A stretch of 64,000 bases of DNA from Thermoleophilia bacterium (GCA_020845695.1 JADLFG010000079.1:1-64000); one strand, 5' to 3'. Numbered from the stretch's first letter, positions 16,348 to 24,488 are shown. Program-made: numbers and translations. Notes: generated by a model from the sequence alone, not told the origin.

Positions 16348-17148
16348 ATGCTCCCGCCGCTCCAGGTGCTCTACGAAGCCGCCGGGCTACCGGAGTTCCC
16401 GCTGCCCGAGGAGCTTGGCGCCGTGTATGGCGGGTCGCTTGGCTTCACCGAGCCGCGGCTCATTGCCAACTTCGTCTCCTCGCTCGACGGAGCCGTCGCG
16501 ATCCCGAGCATCCCAGCGTCCACGAAGGTTATCGCCGACCGCAGCGAGACCGACCGCTTCGTCATGGGACTCCTTCGTGCCTGTGCGGACGCCCTGATCA
16601 TGGGCGCCTCGACGTTCCGCGGCTCGGCCGAGGCCCGCTGGACCCCGGCCAGCATCTACCCGCGCGGCGAGAGTGCCTACGCCGAGCTGCGCCGCGCGCT
16701 CGGCCGCAGCGAGGCTCCGGAGCTCGCGATCGTGTCCGGGAGTGGTGCCCTCGACCCCGCCTTGCCGGCGCTCCGGGCCGGCGCGCTCGTCTTCACCACG
16801 AACCGCGGCGCCGAGCGCCTCGAGGGGATGTTGCCGCCGGCCTCGACACCGATCCCGCTCGGCGAGAACGTCGACGTCATCGCGGCAATCGGCATCCTGC
16901 GCGCCCGCGGCCACCGGCTGATCCTGTCCGAGGGCGGCCCCACCTTGTTCGGGTCGCTGCTGGACGCCGGCCTCGTCGACGAGCTCTTCCTCACGCTGTC
17001 GCCGCTCGTCGCCGGCCGAGCAGCGGGAGAGGAGCGCCTCAGCCTGGTCGAGCGGATGGCGTTCCTCCCGGGACGGCGCGTGGCGGCGGAGCTCCTCGGC
17101 GTGCGCCGGACGGGCGCGCACCTCTTCCTGCGCTACGCGGTCGTTTGA
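16348..17148 (+). CDS. RibD C-terminal/dihydrofolate-reductase-family protein
   Basis: Pyrimidine reductase family protein of 266 residues with the RibD C-terminal (DHFR-like) fold. N-terminal IANFVSSLDGAVAI, then DALIMGASTFRG, and the NADPH-site RLILSEGGPTLFGSLLDAGLVDELFLTLSPLVAG are the family hallmarks. The family reduces 5-amino-6-ribosylamino-uracil phosphate or related pteridine/pyrimidine substrates. No deaminase half or other riboflavin gene is adjacent, so the substrate is open. Confidence 0.85.
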   Translation: MLPPLQVLYEAAGLPEFPLPEELGAVYGGSLGFTEPRLIANFVSSLDGAVAIPSIPASTKVIADRSETDRFVMGLLRACADALIMGASTFRGSAEARWTPASIYPRGESAYAELRRALGRSEAPELAIVSGSGALDPALPALRAGALVFTTNRGAERLEGMLPPASTPIPLGENVDVIAAIGILRARGHRLILSEGGPTLFGSLLDAGLVDELFLTLSPLVAGRAAGEERLSLVERMAFLPGRRVAAELLGVRRTGAHLFLRYAVV

Positions 17149-17245
17149 CCGGAAACCGGTGGCCGGGACCAGTCGCGACGATTGAGGTCGAGACCCGGCA
17201 CGTTCAGCCCGTTGCCGCCCTGATTCCCGGCGCCCGCACCGATTC

Positions 17246-17269
17246 GGGCGGGACAAGTCTCGCCCCTAC
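17246..17269. repeat. dispersed inverted-repeat motif, copy 1
   Basis: Near-palindromic core GGGCGGGACAAGTCTCGCCC followed by CTAC. The last 18 bases match GACRAGTCTCGCCCCTAC, which recurs at 22740-22757 in front of purD. Non-coding dispersed element of unknown function. Confidence 0.55.
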
Positions 17270-17279
17270 ACCCGCCCCG

Positions 17280-17338
17280 CGGTTCCAGCGCCGGCCGCCC
17301 CGGCGGTTCCGGCGCCGGCCGCCCCCGCGGTTCCCGGC
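17280..17338. repeat. 24-bp tandem repeat, about 2.5 copies
   Basis: Two 24-bp units (17280-17303 and 17304-17327), each starting CGGTTCC and containing GCGCCGGCCGCCCC, differ at two to three positions. A partial third unit starts at 17328. It lies in the 206-bp gap between the RibD-like gene and the converging glutamate operon, where no gene is seen. Confidence 0.6.
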
Positions 17339-17354
17339 TTCCCCGGGCGACCAA

Positions 17355-17843
17355 TCAGTGGAGCGGCGGCTCCCAGCCTTCGAGCACGGGCGGACGCCAG
17401 TCGGTGCCGACGGTGCGCGAGCCCTCGACCCAGGGACCGAGCTCTGGCTGGGGGAACTTGCAGTGGATCTCCTTGAGCTGGATCCCGTAGCTGTTCCCGG
17501 ACGTCAGGTGCTTGACGAGTACCTTGCGGGCGAGCTCGTCCTCCCGGCCCGCCGGGATCGGGAAGTAGATCTTCAGGAACGAGTTCGAGTAGCGGTCGAA
17601 CACCGCCGGCGTCCCCTCCTCCTCGAGCAGGTGGATGTCCTCGAGCCAGTTCAGGTCCTCGCCCGGCGTCGCCGCCATCAGATCGACATCCTCGACCAGC
17701 GAGGCGTCCTCCTGGTAGGGGAAGCGCTTCCCCGACAGGAACTCGGCGTCGATCCCCTTGATCTTCTCCGGCTCGCGGTAGGCGAGCTCGTGGTGGTGAC
17801 CCCGTTCGGGGGCGGGCGGTGGGGTTGCTTGCTCTCTCGACAC
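17355..17843 (-). CDS. unrecognised 162-residue protein of the glutamine/glutamate operon
   Basis: I do not recognise this protein. It has a histidine-rich, proline-rich N-terminus (PPPAPERGHHHELAYREP), an acidic stretch at 44-76 and a more structured C-terminal half (YSNSFLKIYFPIPAGRED, then a single Cys128 in IQLKEIHCKF). There are no membrane segments or signal peptide. The GTG start at 17843 is preceded by AGGAGGA at ideal spacing and begins 11 bp after the stop of the FMN glutamate-synthase subunit, so it is the fifth gene of that operon. A structural or regulatory accessory of the split glutamate synthase is an inference from position only. Confidence 0.75.
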   Translation of the reverse strand: MSREQATPPPAPERGHHHELAYREPEKIKGIDAEFLSGKRFPYQEDASLVEDVDLMAATPGEDLNWLEDIHLLEEEGTPAVFDRYSNSFLKIYFPIPAGREDELARKVLVKHLTSGNSYGIQLKEIHCKFPQPELGPWVEGSRTVGTDWRPPVLEGWEPPLH

Positions 17844-17853
17844 GTCTCCTCCT

Positions 17854-19299
17854 CTACTCCGCCACCGACAGGCGCTCAACGTTCTCGCGCGGGTGGTGGA
17901 GCTGCATCTCCTCCTCCTGGCGCTTCTCGAGCAGGCGCTTGATCTCGGCCAGTGTCTGCTGCTCGGTCACGCCGGGGATGTAGCTCGTCCCCGCCAGCGG
18001 CACCCGCGCCATCGCCGCCGCCTCGACAGTCAGCGCGCACAGATCCTCCGGCTCGAGCGAATGCACGTTCGTCTTCCCGCACGCGCGCGCGAGCATCTGC
18101 AGCTCGAGCGTCATGGTGTGCAGGAAGTTGTAGACACGCTCCGACGCCTCCTCGACCACGAGGCGCTTGCGCAGCTCCGGATCCTGCGTCGCCACCCCGA
18201 CCGGGCAGCGACCCGTGTGGCAGTGGTAGCAGTAGCCGGCCGGCACGCCGACCGTCCCCTCGTAATCCGTGACCCCGGCGATCTCCTTGTTGCAGTTCAA
18301 GGCCATCATCGCGGAGTGGCCGATCGCGACCGCCTTCGCGCCGAGCGCGAGGCATTTCGCGACGTCCGCCCCGTTGCGGATCCCGCCGGCCACAACCAGG
18401 TCGATCTCCTCCGCGAGACCCACATCCTCGAGCGCTCGGCGCGCCTCCGGGATCGCCGCCATCAGCGGGATCCCCGTCTCCTCCGTCGCGATGTGCGGGC
18501 CCGCGCCCGTGCCGCCCTCGGCGCCGTCCAGATAGATGATGTCCGGGCCGCACTTCGCCGCCATCCGCACGTCGTCGTACACCCGCGAGGCGCCCAGCTT
18601 GAGCTGGATCGGGATCTGGTAGTCGGTCGCCTCCCGGATCTCCTGCACCTTCAGCGAGAGGTCGTCCGGGCCGAGCCAGTCCGGATGCCGCGCCGGCGAG
18701 CGCTGATCGATCCCCGCCGGCAGGGAGCGCATCTCCGCCACCTGCTCCGTCACCTTCTGGCCCATCAGGTGGCCACCCAGCCCCACCTTCGCCCCCTGGC
18801 CGATGAAGAACTCGACGCCGTCGGCGAGCATCAGATGGTGCGGGTTGAAGCCGTAGCGGCTCTGGATGCACTGGTAGTACCACTTGGTCGAGTGGTCGCG
18901 CTCGGGCGGGATCATCCCGCCCTCACCCGAGCACGTGGCCGTGCCGGCCATCGAGGCGCCCTTGGCGAGCGACATCTTCGCTTCGAGCGAGAGCGCGCCG
19001 AAGCTCATGCCCGTGATGTAGATCGGGATGTCGAGCTCGAGCGGCTTTTGCGCGAAGCGCGCGCCGAGCACGGTCTTCGTCACGCACTTCTCCCGGTAGC
19101 CCTCGATCACGAACCGCGTCAGCGTCCCGGGCAGGAACATCAGCTGGTCCCAGTGGGGCACCGGCTTGAAGATCGAGAACCCGCGCATCCGGTAGCGCCC
19201 GAGCTCCGCCTTCATGTGGATGTCGTTCATCACCTCGGGCGTGAAGATCCGGCTCGCGCCGAGGACGGTGCGCCTGGTTGGTGCAGTCTCGTCTGCCAT
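17854..19299 (-). CDS. glutamate synthase FMN/Fe-S subunit (GlxD/MgsC-like)
   Basis: Stand-alone FMN-binding synthase domain of glutamate synthase, 481 residues, of the type called GlxD in Sinorhizobium and MgsC in N-methylglutamate synthase. It shows ITGMSFGALSLEAKMSLAKGA, GEGG, the TIM-barrel segments KLGASRVYDDVRMAAKCGPD and DGAEGGTGAGP, and AGGIRNGADVAKCLALGA. Cysteines 357, 360 and 365 (CYHCHTGRCPVGVATQ) are the Fe-S ligands; the spacing C-x2-C-x4-C differs from the C-x5-C-x4-C of bacterial GltB. It would condense channelled ammonia (or methylamine) with a 2-oxoacid. The ATG is preceded by GGAAGGA. Confidence 0.88.
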   Translation of the reverse strand: MADETAPTRRTVLGASRIFTPEVMNDIHMKAELGRYRMRGFSIFKPVPHWDQLMFLPGTLTRFVIEGYREKCVTKTVLGARFAQKPLELDIPIYITGMSFGALSLEAKMSLAKGASMAGTATCSGEGGMIPPERDHSTKWYYQCIQSRYGFNPHHLMLADGVEFFIGQGAKVGLGGHLMGQKVTEQVAEMRSLPAGIDQRSPARHPDWLGPDDLSLKVQEIREATDYQIPIQLKLGASRVYDDVRMAAKCGPDIIYLDGAEGGTGAGPHIATEETGIPLMAAIPEARRALEDVGLAEEIDLVVAGGIRNGADVAKCLALGAKAVAIGHSAMMALNCNKEIAGVTDYEGTVGVPAGYCYHCHTGRCPVGVATQDPELRKRLVVEEASERVYNFLHTMTLELQMLARACGKTNVHSLEPEDLCALTVEAAAMARVPLAGTSYIPGVTEQQTLAEIKRLLEKRQEEEMQLHHPRENVERLSVAE

Positions 19300-19332
19300 T
19301 GCTTCCTTCCTAGAGGTGGGGCTGCCGGCGGC

Positions 19333-20124
19333 TCACAGCACGAGCTTGCGCTCGGACGGCTCGAGCGTGTCGTAGTTGTAGAGCTTCTTGCCGCAGACGA
19401 ACTTCTGGAACTCGGGCGGCGTACCGAGCCCGTAGATCGCGAACTTCCGCTCGATCAGCTCGGTGTCCGCGTCCGTCCACTCGCCGGGGACGCAGTCGAT
19501 CCCGAGCGACTTGACCGTTCCGGCCACGTAGATCGTGCCGTCGTACATCGAGTCGCCGAGCCCCGGGCCGACGTCGCCGCAGATGATCTGGCGACCGCGC
19601 TGCATCATGAAGCCGGTCATCGAGCCGGCCGAGCCGCCGACGATGATCGTCCCGCCCTTCTGATCGATGCCGGTGCGCGCACCGACCCGGCCCTTGATCA
19701 CGAGGTCGCCACCGCGCAGCGCGGCACCCGTCAGCGAGCCCGCGTTGCCCTCGACGACGACGACGCCGCTCATCATGTTCTCGCAGGCCGACCAGCCGAC
19801 CCGCCCGTCGATCTGGATCTCCGGGCCGTCGATCAGGCCGCAGCCGAAGTAGCCGAGGCTGCCCTTGAAGTGGAGCTTGCAGCGGCTGAGGATGCCGACC
19901 CCGAGCGAGTGCTTCGCGCCGGGGTTCTCGATCGTGACCTCCTTGACGCCCTGCTCGAAGAGCAGCCAGCGCAGCTCGAGGTTGATCCGTCGCGTCGACA
20001 GCTCGCCGGCGTCGAACACGGCCCGCTCCCCGTCGATCTCGGAGATCCTCGGGACCTCCGCGAACGGCTCGGCCAGCCCGCGGGCGTCGTAGGTGATCCG
20101 CCTCTCGCCGGCTAGCGCTTCCAT
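19333..20124 (-). CDS. glutamate synthase GXGXG-domain subunit (GlxC/MgsB-like)
   Basis: Free-standing C-terminal (gamma/GXGXG) domain of glutamate synthase, 263 residues. The right-handed beta-helix is evident from glycine-rich repeats, including GYFGCGLIDGPEIQIDGRVG, AGSLTGAALRGGDLVIKGRVG and GGTIIVGGSAGSMTG. In the full-length enzyme this domain is structural and links the amidotransferase and synthase centres. It overlaps the upstream amidotransferase gene by 13 nt, indicating coupled translation. Called GlxC or MgsB in related clusters. Confidence 0.88.
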   Translation of the reverse strand: MEALAGERRITYDARGLAEPFAEVPRISEIDGERAVFDAGELSTRRINLELRWLLFEQGVKEVTIENPGAKHSLGVGILSRCKLHFKGSLGYFGCGLIDGPEIQIDGRVGWSACENMMSGVVVVEGNAGSLTGAALRGGDLVIKGRVGARTGIDQKGGTIIVGGSAGSMTGFMMQRGRQIICGDVGPGLGDSMYDGTIYVAGTVKSLGIDCVPGEWTDADTELIERKFAIYGLGTPPEFQKFVCGKKLYNYDTLEPSERKLVL

Positions 20125-21044
20125 ACCAGCACCTCTCGCTCGTAGGGATCGTAGGTCTCGATCTCGTGGTCGATCACTGCGCGGATCGCGATCTCCTCGG
20201 AGGCCAGCGCGACCAGCTCGTCGCTCTCGAACAGCACGAGCGGTTTCGCGGCCATCTCGTCCTTGGCGACGCCGAGCGCGCCGTCCGTGACGACGATGTA
20301 CGTGAAGACGCCGTCGAGGTCATCGAGGCTCGCGTGCATCGCCTCCTCGAGCTCCATGCCGTGCTCGATCTTCTCGGCCAGGTAGACGGCGATGATCTCC
20401 GAGTCGCATTCGGACTGGAAGCGATGGCCGGAGCGCTCGAGTCGCCGCCGCCACATGAAGTAGTTCGTGAGCTGCCCGTTGTGGACGACCGCGATGTCCG
20501 AGAACGGGTAGGCCCAGTACGGATGCGCGCCGGAGATGTCGACGTCGGACTCGGTCGCCATCCGCACGTGACCGATCGCGTGCGTGCCCTTGACCTTCTC
20601 GAGGTGGTACTGCTGCGAGACGGTCTCCGCGTCGCCGAGGTCCTTGACGATCTCGAGCGCCCGCCCGAGCGAGAGCACCTCGGCGTGCGGAACGTCCTCG
20701 ACGAAGTCGGCGACGTCCTTGAGCGAGCCGTCGTAGCGGAAGCGCACGCGGTAGGCGTACTCCGTGTCGAAGTCGACCTCCTCGATCGTGGCGCCGAGCG
20801 AGACGAGCCGTGCCTCCACCTCGCGGCGGTGCCGCTCGAGCCGCTCGGCGAACTCGTAGTCGCGCGCGTCGTTCGCGTCGGCCAGCTTGTAGCGCATGAC
20901 GTAGTCGTCGCCCGGCTTGCGGTAGAGCGCGTAGCCGGTCGAGTCCGGGCCGCGGTGCTTCATCGACTGGAGCATCCGCGTCATGTCGGTGCCGATCGCG
21001 TGCTCGGCGCCGTCCCGGTAGATGATCCCTGCAATCCCGCACAT
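20112..21044 (-). CDS. class II glutamine amidotransferase subunit (GlxB/MgsA-like)
   Basis: Ntn-type glutaminase of 310 residues whose Cys2 (MCGIAGI) is the expected nucleophile after removal of Met1. Conserved features are MKHRGPDSTG, IGHVRMATES, VVHNGQLTNYF and SECDSEI. It carries the insertion between about residues 45 and 150 typical of GlxB-like proteins. It should release ammonia from glutamine for the FMN subunit. Position between the glutamine synthetase and GXGXG genes matches the glnT-glxBCD order known from Sinorhizobium. Confidence 0.88.
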   Translation of the reverse strand: MCGIAGIIYRDGAEHAIGTDMTRMLQSMKHRGPDSTGYALYRKPGDDYVMRYKLADANDARDYEFAERLERHRREVEARLVSLGATIEEVDFDTEYAYRVRFRYDGSLKDVADFVEDVPHAEVLSLGRALEIVKDLGDAETVSQQYHLEKVKGTHAIGHVRMATESDVDISGAHPYWAYPFSDIAVVHNGQLTNYFMWRRRLERSGHRFQSECDSEIIAVYLAEKIEHGMELEEAMHASLDDLDGVFTYIVVTDGALGVAKDEMAAKPLVLFESDELVALASEEIAIRAVIDHEIETYDPYEREVLVWKR

Positions 21045-21084
21045 GGGCGCTGTCCTCTTCCCTCGCGTTTCGCCGACGCCGCCG

Positions 21085-22482
21085 TCAGGGCAGGACGTCG
21101 AGGTACTCCTTCACGTCCCAGTCCGCGACCTCCGCGCAGTAGCGCTCCCACTCGTCGCGCTTGTAGTGGGTGAAGACACGGTACATGTCGCCCGGCAGCG
21201 CTCTCTTGACCACCTCGTCGGCCTCGAGCGCGTCGAGCGCGTCGCCGAAGGTCATGGGGATGCGCTTGACCTCCTTGCCCGCTTCCATCGCCTCGTAGAT
21301 GTTGCGCTCCTCGGGCTCGCCCGGGTCGAGCTTGCGCTCGATCCCGTCCCACATCGCCATGATCAGGGCGGCCATCGACAGGTACGGGTTGACGGCCGAG
21401 TCGACCGAGCGGTACTCGAACCGGCCCGGTGCGGAGACGCGCAGCGCGGTCGTGCGGTTCTGGTAGCCCCAGTCGGCGAACACGGGAGCCCAGAAACCCG
21501 TGTCCCAGAGGCGGCGGTAGGAGTTGACGGTCGAGGCGGTAACGCAGGTGAGAGCGCCGAGATGCTCGATGATGCCGCCAATCGCCCAGAGCCCGATCTG
21601 GCTCGGCCTCTGGATGTCGTCGGTCTCGGGCATGAAGACGTTCTCGTCGCCGCGCCAGAGCGAGATGTTGTGGTGGCAGCCGTTCGCCGAGACGCCCATG
21701 AACGGCTTGGGCATGAAGCACGGGAAAGCGCCGAGCTCGCGCCCGACCTGCTTGCAGATCTGACGGTACGTGCTCAGGTTGTCAGCGGTGCGCTCGGCAC
21801 GGTCGAAGTTGAAGTTCAGCTCGAGCTGCCCCGGGGCGTCCTCGTGATCGCCCCAGATCATGTCCAGGCCCATGGCCTGGCCATACTCGACCACCTTATG
21901 GATGAGCGGCTGGAGCTCGGCGAACTGGTCGATGTGGTAGCAGAACGGCTTGGTCATCCCCTCGACCGAGGGCGTGCCGTCCGCGTTCAGCTTCAGCCAC
22001 ATCATCTCGGGCTCGGTGCCGGCGCGCAGGTGCAGGCCGGTCGCGGCCTCGAACTCGACCTGGAGGCGCTTCAGGTTGCCCCGGCAATCCGAAGTCAGGA
22101 AGGCACCCGGGTCCGCCCGCTCCTCGCGGTTGCGAAAGCAGGTGCACCAGACGCGGGCCGTCTTCGGATCCCACGGGACGGGCTGGAACGTCTCGGGCTC
22201 GGGGACCCCGACGAGCTCGGGCGCCTCCGGCCCGTAGCCGATGTAGTTCCCGTGCCGGTCGACGAAGAGGTTCGCGGTCGCTCCGTAGACGAGCTGAAAG
22301 CCCTTCTCGGCCATCGTCTCCCAGTGCTTGGCCGGCACGCCCTTGCCCATGATGCGGCCGGTGACGGAGACGAACTGGTAGTAGATGTAGGTGATGCCCT
22401 CGGCGTCGATCCGCCGGCGCACCTCCTTCACCAGCTCGTCGCGCCCCTCAGCGCGAACGAAGTTCTCGAGATCGGTCGCCAC
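21085..22482 (-). CDS. glnT: type III-like glutamine synthetase (GlnT/GmaS-like)
   Basis: Glutamine-synthetase-fold ligase of 465 residues in the GlnT/GmaS branch, making glutamine or a gamma-glutamylamide from glutamate, an amine and ATP. Active-site motifs are GTEPEMMW, the metal-binding EDAPGQLELNF, PFMGVSANGCHHNISL and the nucleotide-site NSYRRL plus NRTTALR. In methylotrophs the relative GmaS makes gamma-glutamylmethylamide for N-methylglutamate synthase. GTG start at 22482 with GGAGG six bases upstream. First gene of the five-gene operon. Confidence 0.86.
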   Translation of the reverse strand: MATDLENFVRAEGRDELVKEVRRRIDAEGITYIYYQFVSVTGRIMGKGVPAKHWETMAEKGFQLVYGATANLFVDRHGNYIGYGPEAPELVGVPEPETFQPVPWDPKTARVWCTCFRNREERADPGAFLTSDCRGNLKRLQVEFEAATGLHLRAGTEPEMMWLKLNADGTPSVEGMTKPFCYHIDQFAELQPLIHKVVEYGQAMGLDMIWGDHEDAPGQLELNFNFDRAERTADNLSTYRQICKQVGRELGAFPCFMPKPFMGVSANGCHHNISLWRGDENVFMPETDDIQRPSQIGLWAIGGIIEHLGALTCVTASTVNSYRRLWDTGFWAPVFADWGYQNRTTALRVSAPGRFEYRSVDSAVNPYLSMAALIMAMWDGIERKLDPGEPEERNIYEAMEAGKEVKRIPMTFGDALDALEADEVVKRALPGDMYRVFTHYKRDEWERYCAEVADWDVKEYLDVLP

Positions 22483-22524
22483 CCGCTGCCTCCTTCTTCG
22501 CGCTGCGCATGCTGGTCGCAGCGA

Positions 22525-22553
22525 TTCCTACGCCGTCCTGCCCGGCGCGTCAA
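22525..22553 (-). promoter_or_regulatory. promoter of the glnT operon
   Basis: On the minus strand TTGACG (complement of 22548-22553) is separated by 17 bp from TAGGAA (complement of 22525-22530). The -35 is near-consensus, the -10 weaker. The expected transcript start leaves a leader of about 35 nt with a GGAGG ribosome site. Confidence 0.5.
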
Positions 22554-22561
22554 CTCACCAG

Positions 22562-22585
22562 TGCCGTGACGGCAATACTATTGCC
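22562..22585. promoter_or_regulatory. double palindromic operator upstream of the glnT promoter
   Basis: TGCCGTGACGGCA (22562-22574) is a perfect 6+1+6 palindrome and overlaps GGCAATACTATTGCC (22571-22585), a 15-bp palindrome broken only at its centre. Together they form alternating TGCC/GGCA half-sites directly upstream of the -35 box, an activator-type position. The regulator is unknown. Confidence 0.55.
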
Positions 22586-22650
22586 ATTTCTTGGGGAAGT
22601 CGAGCGGGGACGCGCGCGGCAACGCACGCTCCCCGATCTCCCGGCTGACC

Positions 22651-22680
22651 CGCCCCGAGACGGCTGCAACCGTCGGGGCG
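22651..22680. repeat. hairpin between glnT operon and purD
   Basis: CGCCCCGA and TCGGGGCG arms pair perfectly, extended inside by GACGG/CCGTC. It lies in the 288-bp divergent region, adjoining the dispersed repeat ahead of purD. Confidence 0.4.
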
Positions 22681-22734
22681 CGACCTGTCTCGCCCGCCCG
22701 CACCGCGGAAGACCCGGCGAGCGCAACCCCGACA

Positions 22735-22757
22735 GGCGAGACGAGTCTCGCCCCTAC
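22735..22757. repeat. dispersed inverted-repeat motif, copy 2
   Basis: Palindrome GGCGAGACGAGTCTCGCC followed by CCTAC. It shares GACRAGTCTCGCCCCTAC with the copy at 17246-17269. A related but diverged half (GACCTGTCTCGCCC) lies at 22682-22695. It abuts the purD -10 box. Confidence 0.5.
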
Positions 22758-22763
22758 TAGACT
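22758..22763 (+). promoter_or_regulatory. -10 box of leaderless purD
   Basis: TAGACT, 7 nt before the GTG at 22771. Confidence 0.5.
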
Positions 22764-22770
22764 CGCCGCC

Positions 22771-23991
22771 GTGAAGGTCCTCGTCGTCGGCTCCGGTGGC
22801 CGCGAGCACGCGCTGGCGCGCGCGCTCGTCCGCAGCCCCGCGCTGACCGAGCTGCACGCGGCGCCCGGCAACCCCGGCATCGCCCGGCTCGGACGTTGCC
22901 ACCCGGTCCGGGGCGAGGATGTCGAGGGGCTGGTCGACCTCTGCCGCTCGGCGCGGATCGACCTCGCGGTCGTGGGGCCCGAGGCCCCGCTCGTCGCGGG
23001 CGCCGCGGACGCCCTGCGCCGCTCCGGCGTGGCCGTGTTCGGCCCCTCGGCTCTGGCGGCGCGAATCGAGGGCTCGAAGACCTACGCGAAGGACGTGATG
23101 GAGGCGGCCGGCGTCGCGACCGCCCGGCGTCTCGGCGAGGCAACCGCTCCGTGCGTGATCAAGGCGGACGGGCTCGCGGGCGGCAAGGGCGTGTTCGTCT
23201 GCCCGACCCCCGCGGACGTCGCAGCCGCGCTGCCGCGGGCGCGCGCGCTCGGCGGCACGCTCCTCGTCGAGGAGCTGCTCGAGGGCGTCGAGCGCTCCGT
23301 CTTCGCCGTCTGCGACGGCGAGCGCGCGATCCCGCTGCCGGCGGCCCAGGACTACAAACGGCTCGCGGACGGCGACCGCGGTCCCAACACGGGCGGGATG
23401 GGCGCCTTCTCGCCCGTCCCCGGCCTGGCCGGCCCCGAGCTCGAGGCCGTGCTCGAGAGCGTCCACCGCCCCGTGCTCGCGGAGCTCGCGCGGCGGGGCA
23501 CGCCGTTCGTCGGGCTGCTCTACGCGGGCCTGATGCTGACGGAGCGCGGACCGCTCGTGCTCGAGTTCAACTGCCGCTTCGGCGATCCCGAGACGCAGGC
23601 GATCCTGCCGCGACTCGACAGCGACCCGCTCGGGCTGCTCGCCGCGGCGGCCGGCGGCGACCTCAGCGGCCAGACGCCTGCCGTGTCGAGCCGGGCCGCG
23701 GTCACGGTCGTGCTGGCCTCGCGGGGCTACCCGGAGTCGTCGGAGACAGGTGTCGCGATCGGCGGGCTCGACCAAGCCGAGCGAGCGGGCGCGATCGTGC
23801 TCCACGCTGGCACGGCGCTCCGCGGCGCCACGGTCGTGTCGGCGGGCGGGCGCGTCCTCAACGTGACCGCGGTCGGCGAGACGGTGGCGCAGGCCCGCGC
23901 GCGCGCCTACGAGGCAATCGAGCACATAGACTTCCCCGGAGCGCAGTACCGGCGCGACATCGCGCTCGAGGCCACAGATGTCCGAGCCTGA
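22771..23991 (+). CDS. purD: phosphoribosylamine--glycine ligase
   Basis: PurD (GAR synthetase), 406 residues, joins phosphoribosylamine and glycine with ATP, step 2 of purine synthesis. MKVLVVGSGGREHAL at the N-terminus, ATP-grasp motifs KADGLAGGKGV and EELLEGVE, the signature NTGGMGAFSPVP and the metal-binding LEFNCRFGDPETQ are all present. It opens the plus-strand purine cluster and overlaps purE by 14 nt. GTG start fits a leaderless promoter. Confidence 0.96.
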   Translation: MKVLVVGSGGREHALARALVRSPALTELHAAPGNPGIARLGRCHPVRGEDVEGLVDLCRSARIDLAVVGPEAPLVAGAADALRRSGVAVFGPSALAARIEGSKTYAKDVMEAAGVATARRLGEATAPCVIKADGLAGGKGVFVCPTPADVAAALPRARALGGTLLVEELLEGVERSVFAVCDGERAIPLPAAQDYKRLADGDRGPNTGGMGAFSPVPGLAGPELEAVLESVHRPVLAELARRGTPFVGLLYAGLMLTERGPLVLEFNCRFGDPETQAILPRLDSDPLGLLAAAAGGDLSGQTPAVSSRAAVTVVLASRGYPESSETGVAIGGLDQAERAGAIVLHAGTALRGATVVSAGGRVLNVTAVGETVAQARARAYEAIEHIDFPGAQYRRDIALEATDVRA

Positions 23992-24481
23992 AGCGGCACC
24001 GCAACCGTACGCGATCTTCGATGAGCTGGAGGACGAGGTCGCGCCGCTGGTCGGCATCCTGATCGGCTCGGAATCGGACCGGGACGCGATCGAGCCCGCG
24101 CTCGAGGAGCTGAGCGCCCGCGGGATCTCGAACGAGCTGCGCGTGCTCTCGGCGCACCGCGACCCGCGCGGCGTCGCCGAGTACGCGTCGACCGCGGCGC
24201 TGCGCGGTGTGCGGGTGATCATTGCCGGCGCCGGCATGGCGGCGGCCCTCCCGGGCGTGGTTGCCGCCTACACTGAGCTGCCCGTGATCGGGGTGCCGCT
24301 GACGTCGTCGAGGAGCGTCATGGGCGGCCTCGATGCGCTGCTCTCGATCGTGCAGATGCCGCCCGGCGTGCCCGTCGCCTGCGTCTCGGTCAACGGGTCG
24401 AGGAACGCGGCGATCCTGGCGGCGCAGATCCTCGCCCAGGGCGGCTCCTACCGGGGCCCGCGGCCGGCGGCGACCGCCTGA
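23978..24481 (+). CDS. purE: N5-carboxyaminoimidazole ribonucleotide mutase
   Basis: Class I PurE, 167 residues, converts N5-CAIR to CAIR. Active-site motifs are GSESDRDAIEPA, LSAHRDPRGVAEYA and IAGAGMAAALPGVVAAYT, followed by PLTSSRSVMGGLDALLSIVQMPPGVPVA. An N-terminal extension of about 22 residues precedes the usual start, because the only available start codon lies inside purD. A purK partner is not in this window. Confidence 0.94.
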   Translation: MSEPEAAPQPYAIFDELEDEVAPLVGILIGSESDRDAIEPALEELSARGISNELRVLSAHRDPRGVAEYASTAALRGVRVIIAGAGMAAALPGVVAAYTELPVIGVPLTSSRSVMGGLDALLSIVQMPPGVPVACVSVNGSRNAAILAAQILAQGGSYRGPRPAATA

Positions 24482-24488
24482 GCCGACC

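Noticed and set aside
17280..17338. CRISPR-like array
   Set aside because: A 24-bp tandem repeat without spacers and with only about 2.5 units.
22483..22770. Riboswitch or structured RNA between glnT and purD
   Set aside because: The hairpins there are short repeats and palindromes; no known riboswitch core is visible and purD looks leaderless.
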